From assembly GCA_964528035.1 (NCBI GenBank), contig CAZGQY010000007.1, positions 1 to 57,718 on the forward strand: a stretch of DNA of 57,718 nt, read 5' to 3'. Below are positions 41,858-51,264 of this stretch, in pieces (within the stretch, counting starts at the first letter, position 1; each line of letters begins with the position of its first letter). This DNA is from CAZGQY01 sp964528035. Its GTDB lineage: Bacteria; Pseudomonadota; Gammaproteobacteria; Methylococcales; UBA1147. The notes under the pieces were generated by a model. That model made no database searches and had not been told where the DNA came from. It worked only from the letters and a program-made list of their open reading frames with translations. Made by a program: the position numbers and the translations under genes.

Positions 41858-42505
41858 ATGTCCGCCTGCATCATTGCCGGAATAGGCACCAACGTCGGAA
41901 AAACACTGGTTTCATCTGTGCTTGTTCAGGCACTGGGCTGGGACTATTGGAAACCGGTGCAATCCGGTGAACTGGCGCATAAGGATACTGACGAAATCCG
42001 ACGCTTGATTCAGCGCTCGGATGTCGTGCTTCACGAAGAAGCTTATTGTTTTAACGAAGCGATGTCACCGCATCATGCGGCTTTTTTAGATGGACAACAA
42101 GTCACCCTGGATGGTTTGAAAATACCTGTGAGTCATCGATGTCTGTTGATTGAACTGGCAGGTGGTGTCATGGTGCCGTTGAGGGAGGATTTTTTAGTGT
42201 TGGACTGGTTGAAAATTTTGCGTTTTCCAGTGATTCTGGTTTGTCGATATTACCTGGGCTGTATTAATCATACTCTGATGAGCGTACGAGTGCTCCAATA
42301 CGCAGGGATACCTGTACTGGGATTGGTTTTTAATGGAGAAGAGGTTTCCTCCAGCCGTGAAGCGATTCTTGCGCAAACCGGATTGCCAGTGGTCGCTGAT
42401 ATTCCGCAATTGTCGAATATTGGGCCGGAATCCGTTTGTGAATCCGGAGCAATGATAAACTTAAAAGTTCTTCAGGATGCCGGATTTGCCCCAGAAAAAT
42501 TCTAG
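41858..42505 (+). CDS. bioD: BioD, dethiobiotin synthetase
   Basis: A 215-residue ATP-dependent carboxylase that makes dethiobiotin from DAPA. The P-loop is GIGTNVGKTLVSSVLVQ; substrate-binding KPVQSGELAHKDTDEI and VELAGG-like LIELAGGVMVPL are present. It overlaps bioA by 29 bases, so the two consecutive biotin steps are coupled. The gene order bioD-bioA, with no bioB, bioF or bioC in the window, means the rest lies elsewhere. Confidence 0.94.
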   Translation: MSACIIAGIGTNVGKTLVSSVLVQALGWDYWKPVQSGELAHKDTDEIRRLIQRSDVVLHEEAYCFNEAMSPHHAAFLDGQQVTLDGLKIPVSHRCLLIELAGGVMVPLREDFLVLDWLKILRFPVILVCRYYLGCINHTLMSVRVLQYAGIPVLGLVFNGEEVSSSREAILAQTGLPVVADIPQLSNIGPESVCESGAMINLKVLQDAGFAPEKF

Positions 42506-43799
42506 TTATAGCTTATCGGTAGAGGCGGATTTAGCCTTTGATCGTGAGCATATCTGGCATCCTTATACGTCGATGCACGAGCCGTTACCGGTTTATCCAG
42601 TTGTATCCGCAAAGGGTGTTGAGCTGCATTTGGCAGATGGACGTACTTTGATCGATGGTATGTCATCCTGGTGGTCGGCGATTCATGGCTATAACCATCC
42701 TGAGTTAAATCAAGCGGCAACCGACCAAATTGGACAAATGTCTCATGTAATGTTCGGTGGCATTACGCATAAACCGGCAGTGAATTTGGCTCGCAAGTTG
42801 TTGGCCTTAACACCACAAAATTTACAGCATGTATTTTTTTGTGACTCCGGGTCGGTTTCAATTGAGGTGGCGATAAAAATGGCTATCCAATATTGGGTTG
42901 CTAAAGACAGGCCGCTGAAATATCGATTGTTGACTGTGTGTGGGGGGTATCATGGCGATACCTTTGCGGCAATGTCGGTTTGTGACCCTGAGGGTGGTAT
43001 GCGCGAATTATTTAAAAAAGTTTTTCCTGCTCATCTATTCGCGGCCAGACCCAAAACCCGCTTCGACGAGCCCTGGGTTACTGATGATTTAAATGAAATG
43101 GAGTTATTGTTAGAAGCCCATGCGGATGAATTGGCGGCTGTAATATTGGAGCCCATTGTTCAGGGGGCCGGTGGAATGTGGTTTTACCATAGTGCCTACC
43201 TTAAAGGGCTAAAGCAGCTTTGCGAGCAATATGATGTACTGTTGATCCTTGATGAAATAGCCACGGGTTTTGGACGAACAGGCCGTATGTTTGCCTTTGA
43301 GCATGCGGGGATAACTCCGGATATTCTGTGTTTAGGTAAGGCTTTGACGGGAGGCTATATGAGCCTTGCTGCCACGCTGACGACGAGCGAGCTTGCAGGC
43401 TGTATATCTTCCGATAAAAAAACCGCTGGAATATTCATGCATGGGCCAACATTTATGGCAAACCCACTGGCTTGCGCGATTGGGTGTGCGAGCCTGGATC
43501 TTCTGCAATCATCCCCCTGGGAGTCCTGGGTAAAGAATATAGCAATTCGGGTTAAGCAGGCTTTAGAACCATTAGTTCGAGTCTCCGGGGTTGCCGATGT
43601 GCGGGTCTTGGGTGCTATAGGTGTAGTGGAAATGCAACGGCCCGTTGATGTTGCGGCTGCGCAAAAATATTTTGTCGACAACGGGGTCTGGATTCGCCCA
43701 TTCGCAAAGCTAATCTATATTATGCCACCGTATGTGATTTCTGAAGATGATCTTGGTCGCCTGACGGATGTGATGAAAGCTTTTGTAGAATCGTGCTGA
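42477..43799 (+). CDS. bioA: BioA, DAPA aminotransferase
   Basis: A 440-residue class III PLP aminotransferase that makes 7,8-diaminopelargonate, the step before BioD. Motifs: HIWHPYTSM, MSSWWSAIHGYNHPELNQA, GGYHGDTFAAMSVCDPEGGM, LDEIATGFGRTGRMFAFEHA and the PLP-binding lysine in LCLGKALTGGYMSLAAT. The N-terminus begins within the end of bioD; the start ATG at 42477 has a partial ribosome site (CAGG). The stop lies 7 bases before the convergent gspB stop. Confidence 0.96.
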   Translation: MPDLPQKNSSYSLSVEADLAFDREHIWHPYTSMHEPLPVYPVVSAKGVELHLADGRTLIDGMSSWWSAIHGYNHPELNQAATDQIGQMSHVMFGGITHKPAVNLARKLLALTPQNLQHVFFCDSGSVSIEVAIKMAIQYWVAKDRPLKYRLLTVCGGYHGDTFAAMSVCDPEGGMRELFKKVFPAHLFAARPKTRFDEPWVTDDLNEMELLLEAHADELAAVILEPIVQGAGGMWFYHSAYLKGLKQLCEQYDVLLILDEIATGFGRTGRMFAFEHAGITPDILCLGKALTGGYMSLAATLTTSELAGCISSDKKTAGIFMHGPTFMANPLACAIGCASLDLLQSSPWESWVKNIAIRVKQALEPLVRVSGVADVRVLGAIGVVEMQRPVDVAAAQKYFVDNGVWIRPFAKLIYIMPPYVISEDDLGRLTDVMKAFVESC

Positions 43800-43806
43800 A
43801 TGTGTA

Positions 43807-44796
43807 CTACGGCCGCTTTATTCTGAATACTTGGTTGCGATAATCCAGAATAATGCTGTCGGAGTCGATATCCTTCAGCACAGCGCCGCTGGGAAGGGGT
43901 TGCCCTGGAGTGTATTTCACCATGTCAATGATTACAAATCGTTCTTTAGGTGCTTCAGAATATACAAAAACATTGATATTCACATCAGAAACTTCGCGTT
44001 GAAAATCTCGTGGTAGGTGCGATAAAAAAGGAATAGCTGTTGTTTTCTTCGCAACGGTTGCGGTGGCGGGTTTCTTGGGTTTTATAGCGGTATTTTCCAG
44101 CGTGACAATAGTGGGTTTAGTTTTGAGTCTGTCGTTTCGCGGCTTGGTCGGTTCTTTTTTCGACTGTATTATTTTCGGAGTATTTGTTTTGTGATCCTTT
44201 TTGGGATTTACGCGATGACGTGTAGCGACTCTCGGTTTGGGTGTGCTGGATTTTTTGCGAACCGCTGTATCGCGTGATTTAGAGTGCTTGGTGACAATCG
44301 TTGTGGGTGATGTTTTGGTGTTTTGAGGCTTAGTAATTGATCCCGATTCCTGGGCGGTTTTTTTAGATGGGGCAGACGCGATTACCGGGGTCGGTTTTTC
44401 GGATTTGGTGTCAAGCGTGGTGGCTTTTTCTGGTACTACGACGGGTAATTCAGTTAATGACGGTTTTGGTGCAGAGATCGAGGAATCGAATTTAAATGTA
44501 TCTGTATTTTGGCGCAGTGGTTTTTCCTCTGGCTTTGTTTGATTGACTACCGTTTCAGTTCGTATAGGCTCTGATTGGGTCGGAATCAGTTCGTTGTTCT
44601 CAGGTGTTGATTTCTGGAAAAAGGCAAAATATATGACCGTAATCACGTTCAATGTTAACAAAAGTGCAATCGCCACTGTTCGCCAGATTGGTTTTTGCGC
44701 TTTTTCAGGAAAAATCAATTCTGTCGAAAGTGACGGTACGTCGCCGATTTTTCGTTCCAGTTCGGATTTTTTCAATGCGTCTAACAAGTAGGACAT
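43807..44796 (-). CDS. gspB: GspB-like type II secretion accessory protein
   Basis: A 329-residue protein: N-terminal MSYLLDALKKSELER, one membrane span (VAIALLLTLNVITVIYFAFF), a long Pro/Lys/Thr-rich periplasmic linker (about residues 70-245), and a C-terminal GspB/T2SSB domain (NVFVYSEAPKERFVIID, then GAVLKDIDSDSIILDYR). GspA and GspB use energy to place the secretin through peptidoglycan. It follows gspA by 10 bases. The linker is longer than usual. Confidence 0.9.
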   Translation of the reverse strand: MSYLLDALKKSELERKIGDVPSLSTELIFPEKAQKPIWRTVAIALLLTLNVITVIYFAFFQKSTPENNELIPTQSEPIRTETVVNQTKPEEKPLRQNTDTFKFDSSISAPKPSLTELPVVVPEKATTLDTKSEKPTPVIASAPSKKTAQESGSITKPQNTKTSPTTIVTKHSKSRDTAVRKKSSTPKPRVATRHRVNPKKDHKTNTPKIIQSKKEPTKPRNDRLKTKPTIVTLENTAIKPKKPATATVAKKTTAIPFLSHLPRDFQREVSDVNINVFVYSEAPKERFVIIDMVKYTPGQPLPSGAVLKDIDSDSIILDYRNQVFRIKRP

Positions 44797-44806
44797 TTGT
44801 AGCCTC

Positions 44807-46612
44807 TTAGTTGGAATCCAGTCGGGGGATTCCTGCTGCCCTGCTCAGATTATTAATGGATATCACCGTTTCTGATCCTACTTTGCCATCTGATTTTAAG
44901 CCATATTTGGTTTGGTAGGCGATTACCTCTGATTCGAGTGGCCTATCGAATCGCTGAGAAAGGGGTTGCTCAGGTGTTTGTTGTTTCAATCCAGGAAGAT
45001 TTTCGCGTAACCATATCACTCCAGGGTGAGAGTAGCCGGCCAATAATAAACCTGTATCGTTAGTGGGTGGTTTCCATAACAATGCATAGTGGCCTTGCCA
45101 ATAGGGAAGAATTTCCTCGACAGGAAAAGAATATTGTTGCTCATCGAAAAAGCTAAGGGTAACGAATTTATTGTTTGCAGCCACAAGGGTAGCGTAGCGG
45201 CTACTGCCTCGCTTTAATGAAAATTCAAGAGTTGCCGGTCTGTTAAGCCGAACTAATTCATGCCAGGTACCTTGCTGTACAAGGCATCTAAGCTTTGCTC
45301 GGCGGGCCGATGCGCAAAAGTTGTTGAATTTTGGTTCATCCGCTATTTGCCATTGCATGAATAGTTGTGGCAAAACCGAATACAAATCCAGTTGTGGGTT
45401 TGAAATATGATCGATAAAACGCTGTTTTTTATCTCTGTTAAGTTGTGGTGTTATGTTTATAAGAGGGCCGGTTAATTTCGAGAATTCTGATTTAAACAGA
45501 GCAGTAAGATCGCTGGACCCTATTTTTTCCCAATTGGGGAAACTTGAACCCGGTATATCGGTATTTGCAGACGCGGATGACAGACTATCGAAAATGGTTT
45601 CGTATAGAGGTTTCGTATCCATCATTCTGCGGTCAATATTATTCTGCCGCGTTTCTATTTTATCGGTTGTGGCAAGCCAGTGAGTCAGCGGTCTTGATGC
45701 TGTGGATTTTTCGTGACTATAAAAAACAGTCGTCGCCAGTAAGATTGTTGCAGCCACAACAAAAAATTTCCATCCGTAAAAATTTTGGCGTTTTTTGGGA
45801 GTCTGCAGTAATACCTCTTTAGCCGCTTTACGTACAATTAGCGAGTCGACTTTGTGGATACCAGTGCTATATGCCCCGAGAAGTGCCCGGTCACAAATTA
45901 TATTTATCAGGCGCGGAATGCCTCCAGAAAAATGATATATCTTGCGTATTGCCGAATGGGAGAATATGGGCTCTTGTGCGCCACTAACCGAAAGACGATG
46001 CTCGATATATGTCCGGCATTCGGTAAGAGAAAGTGGTTCAATATGGTAACGGGCGGTAATTCTTTGGTTGAGTTGCCGCAAGTTTGTCTGTCCGAGCAAT
46101 GCATTGAGTTCGGGCTGTCCAACCAGTATTATTTGCAAAAGCTTTGTTTCGCTGGTTTCCAGATTTGTCAGTAAACGGACTTGTTCGAGGACATCGAAAC
46201 TTAGATTTTGTGCTTCATCGATCAGCAAAATAGTATTACGTCCGCGCGCATGGGTTGCGAGCAGATGCGTATTTAACGTATCGGAAAAGACTTTAAGACT
46301 GGATGTGTCTTTAGGGTAGCTGATTCTGAGTTCGTCACACAGCGAAGCGAGTAATTCGCGGGCATCCACACGGGGATTGAGAATCAGCGCCAAATCAACA
46401 TTTTCTGGTAACTGTTCCAAAAGGCAGTGGCATAAGGTCGTTTTCCCCGTACCTACTTCTCCGGTAAGGGCGACGAATCCATTTCCGTTTACAACCCCGT
46501 ATAACAGGTGGGCCAATGCTTCCCGATGGCGTTCGCTCAAAAAAAGGTAACGTGGGTTGGGCGCGATAGAGAAAGGTGGCTCTCTAAGTCTAAAGAATTC
46601 AGAGTAGTACAT
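44807..46612 (-). CDS. gspA: GspA/ExeA AAA ATPase with peptidoglycan-binding tail
   Basis: A 601-residue protein: AAA ATPase at the N-terminus (Walker A VALTGEVGTGKTTLCH, Walker B TILLIDEAQNLSF, arginine-rich sensor LRQLNQRITARYHI), a membrane span at about 278-295 (WKFFVVAATILLATTVFYS), a periplasmic region with a C39-like segment and a peptidoglycan-binding domain (LESEVIAYQTKYGLKSDGKV). It works with GspB to help the type II secretin insert. The other gsp genes are not in the window. Upstream 46613-46775 has no gene. Confidence 0.92.
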   Translation of the reverse strand: MYYSEFFRLREPPFSIAPNPRYLFLSERHREALAHLLYGVVNGNGFVALTGEVGTGKTTLCHCLLEQLPENVDLALILNPRVDARELLASLCDELRISYPKDTSSLKVFSDTLNTHLLATHARGRNTILLIDEAQNLSFDVLEQVRLLTNLETSETKLLQIILVGQPELNALLGQTNLRQLNQRITARYHIEPLSLTECRTYIEHRLSVSGAQEPIFSHSAIRKIYHFSGGIPRLINIICDRALLGAYSTGIHKVDSLIVRKAAKEVLLQTPKKRQNFYGWKFFVVAATILLATTVFYSHEKSTASRPLTHWLATTDKIETRQNNIDRRMMDTKPLYETIFDSLSSASANTDIPGSSFPNWEKIGSSDLTALFKSEFSKLTGPLINITPQLNRDKKQRFIDHISNPQLDLYSVLPQLFMQWQIADEPKFNNFCASARRAKLRCLVQQGTWHELVRLNRPATLEFSLKRGSSRYATLVAANNKFVTLSFFDEQQYSFPVEEILPYWQGHYALLWKPPTNDTGLLLAGYSHPGVIWLRENLPGLKQQTPEQPLSQRFDRPLESEVIAYQTKYGLKSDGKVGSETVISINNLSRAAGIPRLDSN

Positions 46613-46775
46613 CGTGTTCTGTGATCAACACAGTGGCAGAACTTAACATTGTCGCGTTGTTGGCTATACAAAGTCTAGCATTATTGCGTGATTCAGTGGT
46701 ATCGAAGCAATGATTGATAGCAATTCTGTTGATCCTGATTTCAAAGAATCTGCCAGAGAGATCTTCATGGCACTC

Positions 46776-46803
46776 TTGACAACACAGACTTGTCAGCTAG
46801 AAT
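46776..46803 (+). promoter_or_regulatory. Sigma-70 promoter of tRNA-Gly
   Basis: TTGACA (46776-46781) and TAGAAT (46798-46803) with a 16-base spacer, ending 14 bases before the tRNA start. The fit to consensus is good, as usual for a stable RNA. Confidence 0.75.
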
Positions 46804-46817
46804 AACCGTCTTTCGAA

Positions 46818-46871
46818 GCGGGAATAGCTCAGCTGGTAGAGCACAACCTTGCCAAGGTTGGGGTCGCGAGT
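46818..46871 (+). tRNA. tRNA-Gly (GCC), 5' part, cut by the gap
   Basis: The acceptor strand GCGGGAA, D arm and anticodon stem with GCC in TTGCCAA are complete; the T arm begins and is cut by Ns after 54 bases. It is a real tRNA-Gly gene in form. The same sequence from GCACAACC on reappears after the gap. Confidence 0.9.
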
Positions 46872-46984
46872 NNNNNNNNNNNNNNNNNNNNNNNNNNNNN
46901 NNNNNNNNNNNNNNNNNNNNNNNNNNNNNNNNNNNNNNNNNNNNNNNNNNNNNNNNNNNNNNNNNNNNNNNNNNNNNNNNNNNN
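46872..46984. other. Assembly gap (113 N) inside tRNA-Gly
   Basis: All N. The last 31 bases before it and the first 31 after it are the same tRNA-Gly section, so the join could be across two tandem tRNA-Gly genes or across a repeat that mis-scaffolded two contigs. Confidence 1.
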
Positions 46985-47037
46985 GCACAACCTTGCCAAG
47001 GTTGGGGTCGCGAGTTCGAATCTCGTTTCCCGCTCCA
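46985..47037 (+). tRNA. tRNA-Gly (GCC), 3' part
   Basis: From the D-arm end through anticodon GCC, the T arm GTTCGAATC and the acceptor strand TTCCCGC to an encoded CCA at 47035-47037. The 5' portion is hidden in the gap. Confidence 0.9.
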
Positions 47038-47109
47038 AGTTTTAATCGCTAGTACGTTTAAATTGAATTTAATACGCACCAGCGACAAGGTGTTCTGAAC
47101 CTTCGTTTA

Positions 47110-48261
47110 CTAACTCTTCTTCGAACTATCTACAAACATAGCAATAGCGCCATCACCTGTAATATTACAGGCGGTACCGAAGCTGTCTTGTGCCATGTAC
47201 AAGGCTATCATTAAGGCGATAGCGGTTTCGCCGAAGCCCAGCATTGAACCCAATAGGCCAACCGCTGACATAACGGCGCCGCCGGGCACACCTGGTGCGG
47301 CTAACATGACAATGCCAAGCATTAAAATAAACGGCAGCATGGTAAAGAAGCCGGGAATAGCCAGTGAATTATGCAGCACCATAACCGCGACCGCACAGCT
47401 AACAATGGTAATGGTGGAGCCAGCTAAGTGAACGGTAGCGCAAAGTGGCACGGTAAAGTTGGCTACGTCATTATCGACTTTGTTTTTACGCACGCTTTGT
47501 AAGGTAACAGGAATAGTTGCAGCACTGGACATAGTACCTAACGCGGTGAAATAGGCTGGCAGCATGTTTTTAATTAAAAACAGTGGCGAACGACCGGTTT
47601 TTATGCCTGCCATAATGTACATAGAGGTGATGTAAACCCAGTGCAGGGCAACGGCAAGTATGAGAATGACACCAAATGTTTTCAGGGTATTAAACACCGT
47701 GCCGGCAACGGCCATTTCTGTAAAGATACCGGCAATATACAGCGGCAGTAATGGAATAATAACTTTAACCAACAGCAGCTCGATAATGTCGCGGCCTTGA
47801 TCCGACAGTTTTTTCAAACTTTCAGCTTTAGTACTGGCAATGCCCAACCCGAATATAAAGGCTAAAACCAGAGCTGACATGACTTCCATAAGTGGCGGAA
47901 TTGACAGTTCAATAAAAGGTTCGATAGTGGCTTTGGCTTTGGCTTCGGTAGAAACACTTTGAGCATCGGTGGTCAGCCAGGGCACGACAAGGCTGGCGGC
48001 GAAAAACGCAACACTACCGGCGATGACGGTAGAGGCATAAGCTATACCTAAGGTTTTACCGAGCATTTTTCCGGAGTTGCTTGGTAAGCTGGCAATACCG
48101 CTGGTAATGAAGAACAAAATAAGTAATGGGATGGTAAAGAATAACAACTGACCGAACAGAGCTTTAAAGGTCAATAACAGTTGGCTGACCCACTCGGGCA
48201 TATATAGCCCAATGAGAATACCGGCGACAATACCCGCAATTAGCTTAAGAATTAATCCCAT
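47110..48261 (-). CDS. Dicarboxylate/amino acid:cation symporter (DAACS)
   Basis: A 383-residue membrane transporter of the glutamate/dicarboxylate family. The re-entrant hairpin 1 is GTMSSAATIPVTLQSV (serine-rich), hairpin 2 AAPGVPGGAVMSAVG, and the transport-domain helix has QDSFGTACNITGDG with the conserved Asp and Asn for sodium and substrate. Several long hydrophobic helices precede. Exact substrate is unclear; residues do not suffice to choose between glutamate, aspartate and serine types. It is the last gene of a run on this strand; the HDAC-family gene ends 75 bases upstream. Confidence 0.92.
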   Translation of the reverse strand: MGLILKLIAGIVAGILIGLYMPEWVSQLLLTFKALFGQLLFFTIPLLILFFITSGIASLPSNSGKMLGKTLGIAYASTVIAGSVAFFAASLVVPWLTTDAQSVSTEAKAKATIEPFIELSIPPLMEVMSALVLAFIFGLGIASTKAESLKKLSDQGRDIIELLLVKVIIPLLPLYIAGIFTEMAVAGTVFNTLKTFGVILILAVALHWVYITSMYIMAGIKTGRSPLFLIKNMLPAYFTALGTMSSAATIPVTLQSVRKNKVDNDVANFTVPLCATVHLAGSTITIVSCAVAVMVLHNSLAIPGFFTMLPFILMLGIVMLAAPGVPGGAVMSAVGLLGSMLGFGETAIALMIALYMAQDSFGTACNITGDGAIAMFVDSSKKS

Positions 48262-48336
48262 AATACTCGACTCTTTTTATGAATGTTTTTACGAATGGAA
48301 GCTTGCTGTTTTAGGCGCTATTTAAGCCTTAGCTAA

Positions 48337-49254
48337 TTAGAGCAAGCCTTTTAAATGCGCAACCACGCTGCGGCCTAAAGCGCTGAGATTATACCCGCCT
48401 TCCAGGCAAGATACGATACGGCCGTCGCAATGATTATCGGCAATTTCTTTCAGTTTGAGGCTTATCCAGTGGTAGTCTTCTTCTTTCAATAAGAACTGCG
48501 ACATGTCGTCTTCGGCGTGGCCGTCAAACCCTGCAGAAATCAGTATGAGTTGTGGAGCAAAGTCATCTAACGCCTTAAACCACTTTTGGCTAACGGCTTC
48601 TTGCCATTGTGGGCCTTTGCATCCTGCGGGTAAGGGAACGTTGTGGATATTGTCGGCGCTGGTGTCTTCGCCGGTAAAGGGGTAAAACGCCTGCTGAAAA
48701 GACGAACAAAATAAAATACGCTCATCGTTCTGAACAATGTCTTCTGTTCCATTGCCGTGGTGCACGTCAAAGTCGACAATGGCAACGCGTTCAAGCCCGT
48801 GCGTTTCCAGAGCATGGTAAGCGGCAATAGCAACATTATTGAACAGGCAGAAGCCCATCGCTTTGTCGCGGGTGGCGTGGTGTCCGGGCGGGCGCACGGC
48901 ACAAAAGGCCTGTTTGTTGTAAGTGGTCAGTACATCATCGACTGCATTGATGGCGGCTCCGGCAGCCTTCAGCGCGGCGGCTTTACTGCCTGCGGTTATT
49001 AAGGTGTCCGGATCAATCCACTCGTGGTCGTACTCCGGAATTTGCGCGAAAACAAAATCGACATGCTCTTTGGTATGGGCTCTGTAAATAGCCTCAAGTG
49101 GCGCGTCGGAAGCGTCTTTTCTGACCAGAACAAAGTCCATTCCGGAGCGGATCAATTGGTCGTTAATGGCCGCTATGCGAGCCGGGCACTCTGGGTGTTG
49201 TTCATCCGGAATATGCTCCAGGCAATCTGAATGACTAAAAACAACGATAGACAT
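48337..49254 (-). CDS. Histone deacetylase-family (acetylpolyamine/lysine) hydrolase
   Basis: A 305-residue zinc amidohydrolase of the HDAC family. Motifs: RPPGHHATRDKAMGFCLFNN, the metal-binding VDFDVHHGNGTED, the glycine-rich ISAGFDGHAEDDMSQ, and a C-terminal SCLEGGYNLSALG. All catalytic residues look intact. Bacterial members remove acetyl groups from lysines or polyamines. The acyl-CoA hydrolase/GNAT gene ends just 2 bases upstream, so a linked acyl-group function is likely. Confidence 0.93.
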   Translation of the reverse strand: MSIVVFSHSDCLEHIPDEQHPECPARIAAINDQLIRSGMDFVLVRKDASDAPLEAIYRAHTKEHVDFVFAQIPEYDHEWIDPDTLITAGSKAAALKAAGAAINAVDDVLTTYNKQAFCAVRPPGHHATRDKAMGFCLFNNVAIAAYHALETHGLERVAIVDFDVHHGNGTEDIVQNDERILFCSSFQQAFYPFTGEDTSADNIHNVPLPAGCKGPQWQEAVSQKWFKALDDFAPQLILISAGFDGHAEDDMSQFLLKEEDYHWISLKLKEIADNHCDGRIVSCLEGGYNLSALGRSVVAHLKGLL

Positions 49255-49256
49255 AG

Positions 49257-51098
49257 CTAGTCTGCGTCCTCGTTCAGCTCGAGTTTTAGCAGCACTTCTC
49301 CGGGCTCTTCGCTGGGTAGGCGCTTAAAGCCTCCGCGCTCGAACACGCTGAGCATGGGCTTGTTAGCCGCCAGAACATAGGCCTGCATACTGTCCAGTTT
49401 GCGCTCTTTGGCAATACGGATCATTTCATCCAGTAACATGCCCGCCATGCCCCGCCCCTGATATTTCTCACGGGTAACAAAAGCCACTTCACAGCTATTT
49501 TGAGACTCAATGAAGTAGTAACGTCCTACGGCCTGAATTTGAACTGCTGAACCCTTCTGGCGAACAATACAAAGGGCCAGGTCTCTGGACTGATCAACGC
49601 TGACCAAGTTACAGGATTTTTCCCGGGTCATGTTGGTGGGCACTGCGTTGTATCGTAACTGCAGAGTTTCTTTGGTATGAGAGTAGAAAAACTCCTGCAA
49701 TCGTCGTTCGTCTGATGGATAGAGAGGTCTTAAGTCGAAAGACTCGTTATTAATTTTTAGCTTTTTAAAACCGATATCACCAAGTTCAGGCACATCGACA
49801 GGGGTTTGTTGCTGATAGTTGGGCACCCAGTAGTGTTTGCGTACTTCCTGTAACAGATGGCCACGGAATTTAGGGTGGGCAACACGAATCAGCTCTAATG
49901 CGCGTTCGCGGATACTTTTTCCGCGCAGCGACGCCACCCCAAATTCGGTTACGACATAATGCACGTGCCCTCGCGTGGTGACCACTCCGGCTCCTTCACG
50001 AATAAAAGGCACAATGCGCGATACTTTGCCGTCTTCGGTGGTTGACGGCAGGGCAATGACGGGCTTACCCCCCTTACTTAAGGAAGCGCCACGACTGAAG
50101 TCAACTTGCCCGCCAATACCGCTATAAAACTGATGTCCTATGGAGTCGGAAACAATCTGTCCGGTTAAGTCCACTTCAATGGCGCTATTAATAGCCACGA
50201 GTTTGTCGTTGCGGGCGACATTGGCCGGTGAGTTAACGTACTCACTAGGGTAAAAACCAACGTGGGGGTTGTGATCAACAAAGTCATACAGAGCTTTAGA
50301 ACCCATACAAAAACTGGTGACGATTTTGTTCGGGTGAAAGGTTTTTTTACGATTGTTGATGACCCCTTTGAGCATAAGGTGCATAACATCGTCAGTGATA
50401 AGCTCACTGTGAATGCCAAGATCTTTGTGATTGCTCAGGTAACGCAGTGCCGCCGCGCAAATGGTACCCACACCAATTTGCAGAGTCGCGCCATTTTCAA
50501 CCAGCAAAGCAATGTACTGGCCTATACGTTCAATGATTTTATTGTTTTCCAGGCTTGGCGGCGGCAGCTCCGGTAGTGGCGCCGCATGTTCCCAAAAATG
50601 GTGAATCTGGTTCGTGTGCAGAAACGACTGTCCATAGGTAACCGGCATATTAGGGTTAACCTGCGCTATTACCGTATTGGCAGACTTAGCTGCCGCGGCA
50701 ACCACATCAACCGACACGCCCATAGAATGGTAGCCGTACTTGTCGGCGGGGCTGACCATAATTAAGGCCGCATCCAGCGGCAGAATTCCGTTACTGAACA
50801 AATTCGGAATGTCGGAAATAAAGCTGGGAGTGTAATCTGCGCGTCCTTCGTTAACCGCAGTTCGTACTGTATCGCCACCAATAAAAAAGGTGTTTACCTT
50901 AAAGAGTTGCTGATACTGCGGACCTGCCCATTTGTTATCAGACAGCGTCATTAACTGCACAATTTCAATATCGTGCAGGTTTTTCGAATTTTCTATCAGG
51001 TCATCAATAAGGGCCGTAGGCACCGCTGCGTGAGAACCTATAAAGATTCTCTGCCCGGATTTCAGTATTTTTGACCAGTCTAATTTTGTCTTTGTCAT
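49257..51098 (-). CDS. Acetyl-CoA hydrolase/transferase fused to a GNAT domain
   Basis: A 613-residue fusion. The first 430 residues are an acetyl-CoA hydrolase/CoA-transferase (class I type): GIGGQVDFSRGASLSKGGK, PFIREGAGVVTTRGHVHYVV and VTEFGVASLRGKSIRERA. The C-terminal about 150 residues are a GNAT acetyltransferase domain (CEVAFVTREKYQGRGMAGML, then AANKPMLSVFERGGFK). The fusion would join acetyl-CoA handling with acetylation of a protein or small molecule. It forms an operon with the HDAC-family gene, suggesting opposing activities. The family assignment is firm; the partner substrate is not. Confidence 0.9.
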   Translation of the reverse strand: MTKTKLDWSKILKSGQRIFIGSHAAVPTALIDDLIENSKNLHDIEIVQLMTLSDNKWAGPQYQQLFKVNTFFIGGDTVRTAVNEGRADYTPSFISDIPNLFSNGILPLDAALIMVSPADKYGYHSMGVSVDVVAAAAKSANTVIAQVNPNMPVTYGQSFLHTNQIHHFWEHAAPLPELPPPSLENNKIIERIGQYIALLVENGATLQIGVGTICAAALRYLSNHKDLGIHSELITDDVMHLMLKGVINNRKKTFHPNKIVTSFCMGSKALYDFVDHNPHVGFYPSEYVNSPANVARNDKLVAINSAIEVDLTGQIVSDSIGHQFYSGIGGQVDFSRGASLSKGGKPVIALPSTTEDGKVSRIVPFIREGAGVVTTRGHVHYVVTEFGVASLRGKSIRERALELIRVAHPKFRGHLLQEVRKHYWVPNYQQQTPVDVPELGDIGFKKLKINNESFDLRPLYPSDERRLQEFFYSHTKETLQLRYNAVPTNMTREKSCNLVSVDQSRDLALCIVRQKGSAVQIQAVGRYYFIESQNSCEVAFVTREKYQGRGMAGMLLDEMIRIAKERKLDSMQAYVLAANKPMLSVFERGGFKRLPSEEPGEVLLKLELNEDAD

Positions 51099-51264
51099 AG
51101 CACTGTTTTACCGCAGTGAGGTGCTTTGTGCAATCCTCTAAAGTGAGATAGACTCAGCGGTTAAATTACCGTCAAACGGACATGCTTCCCATGCAAAATA
51201 AAAACAATAAATGGGTTAATCAAAAAATTAAATTTTCTGTTGTCTCCGGGGCACAGGAATACTT

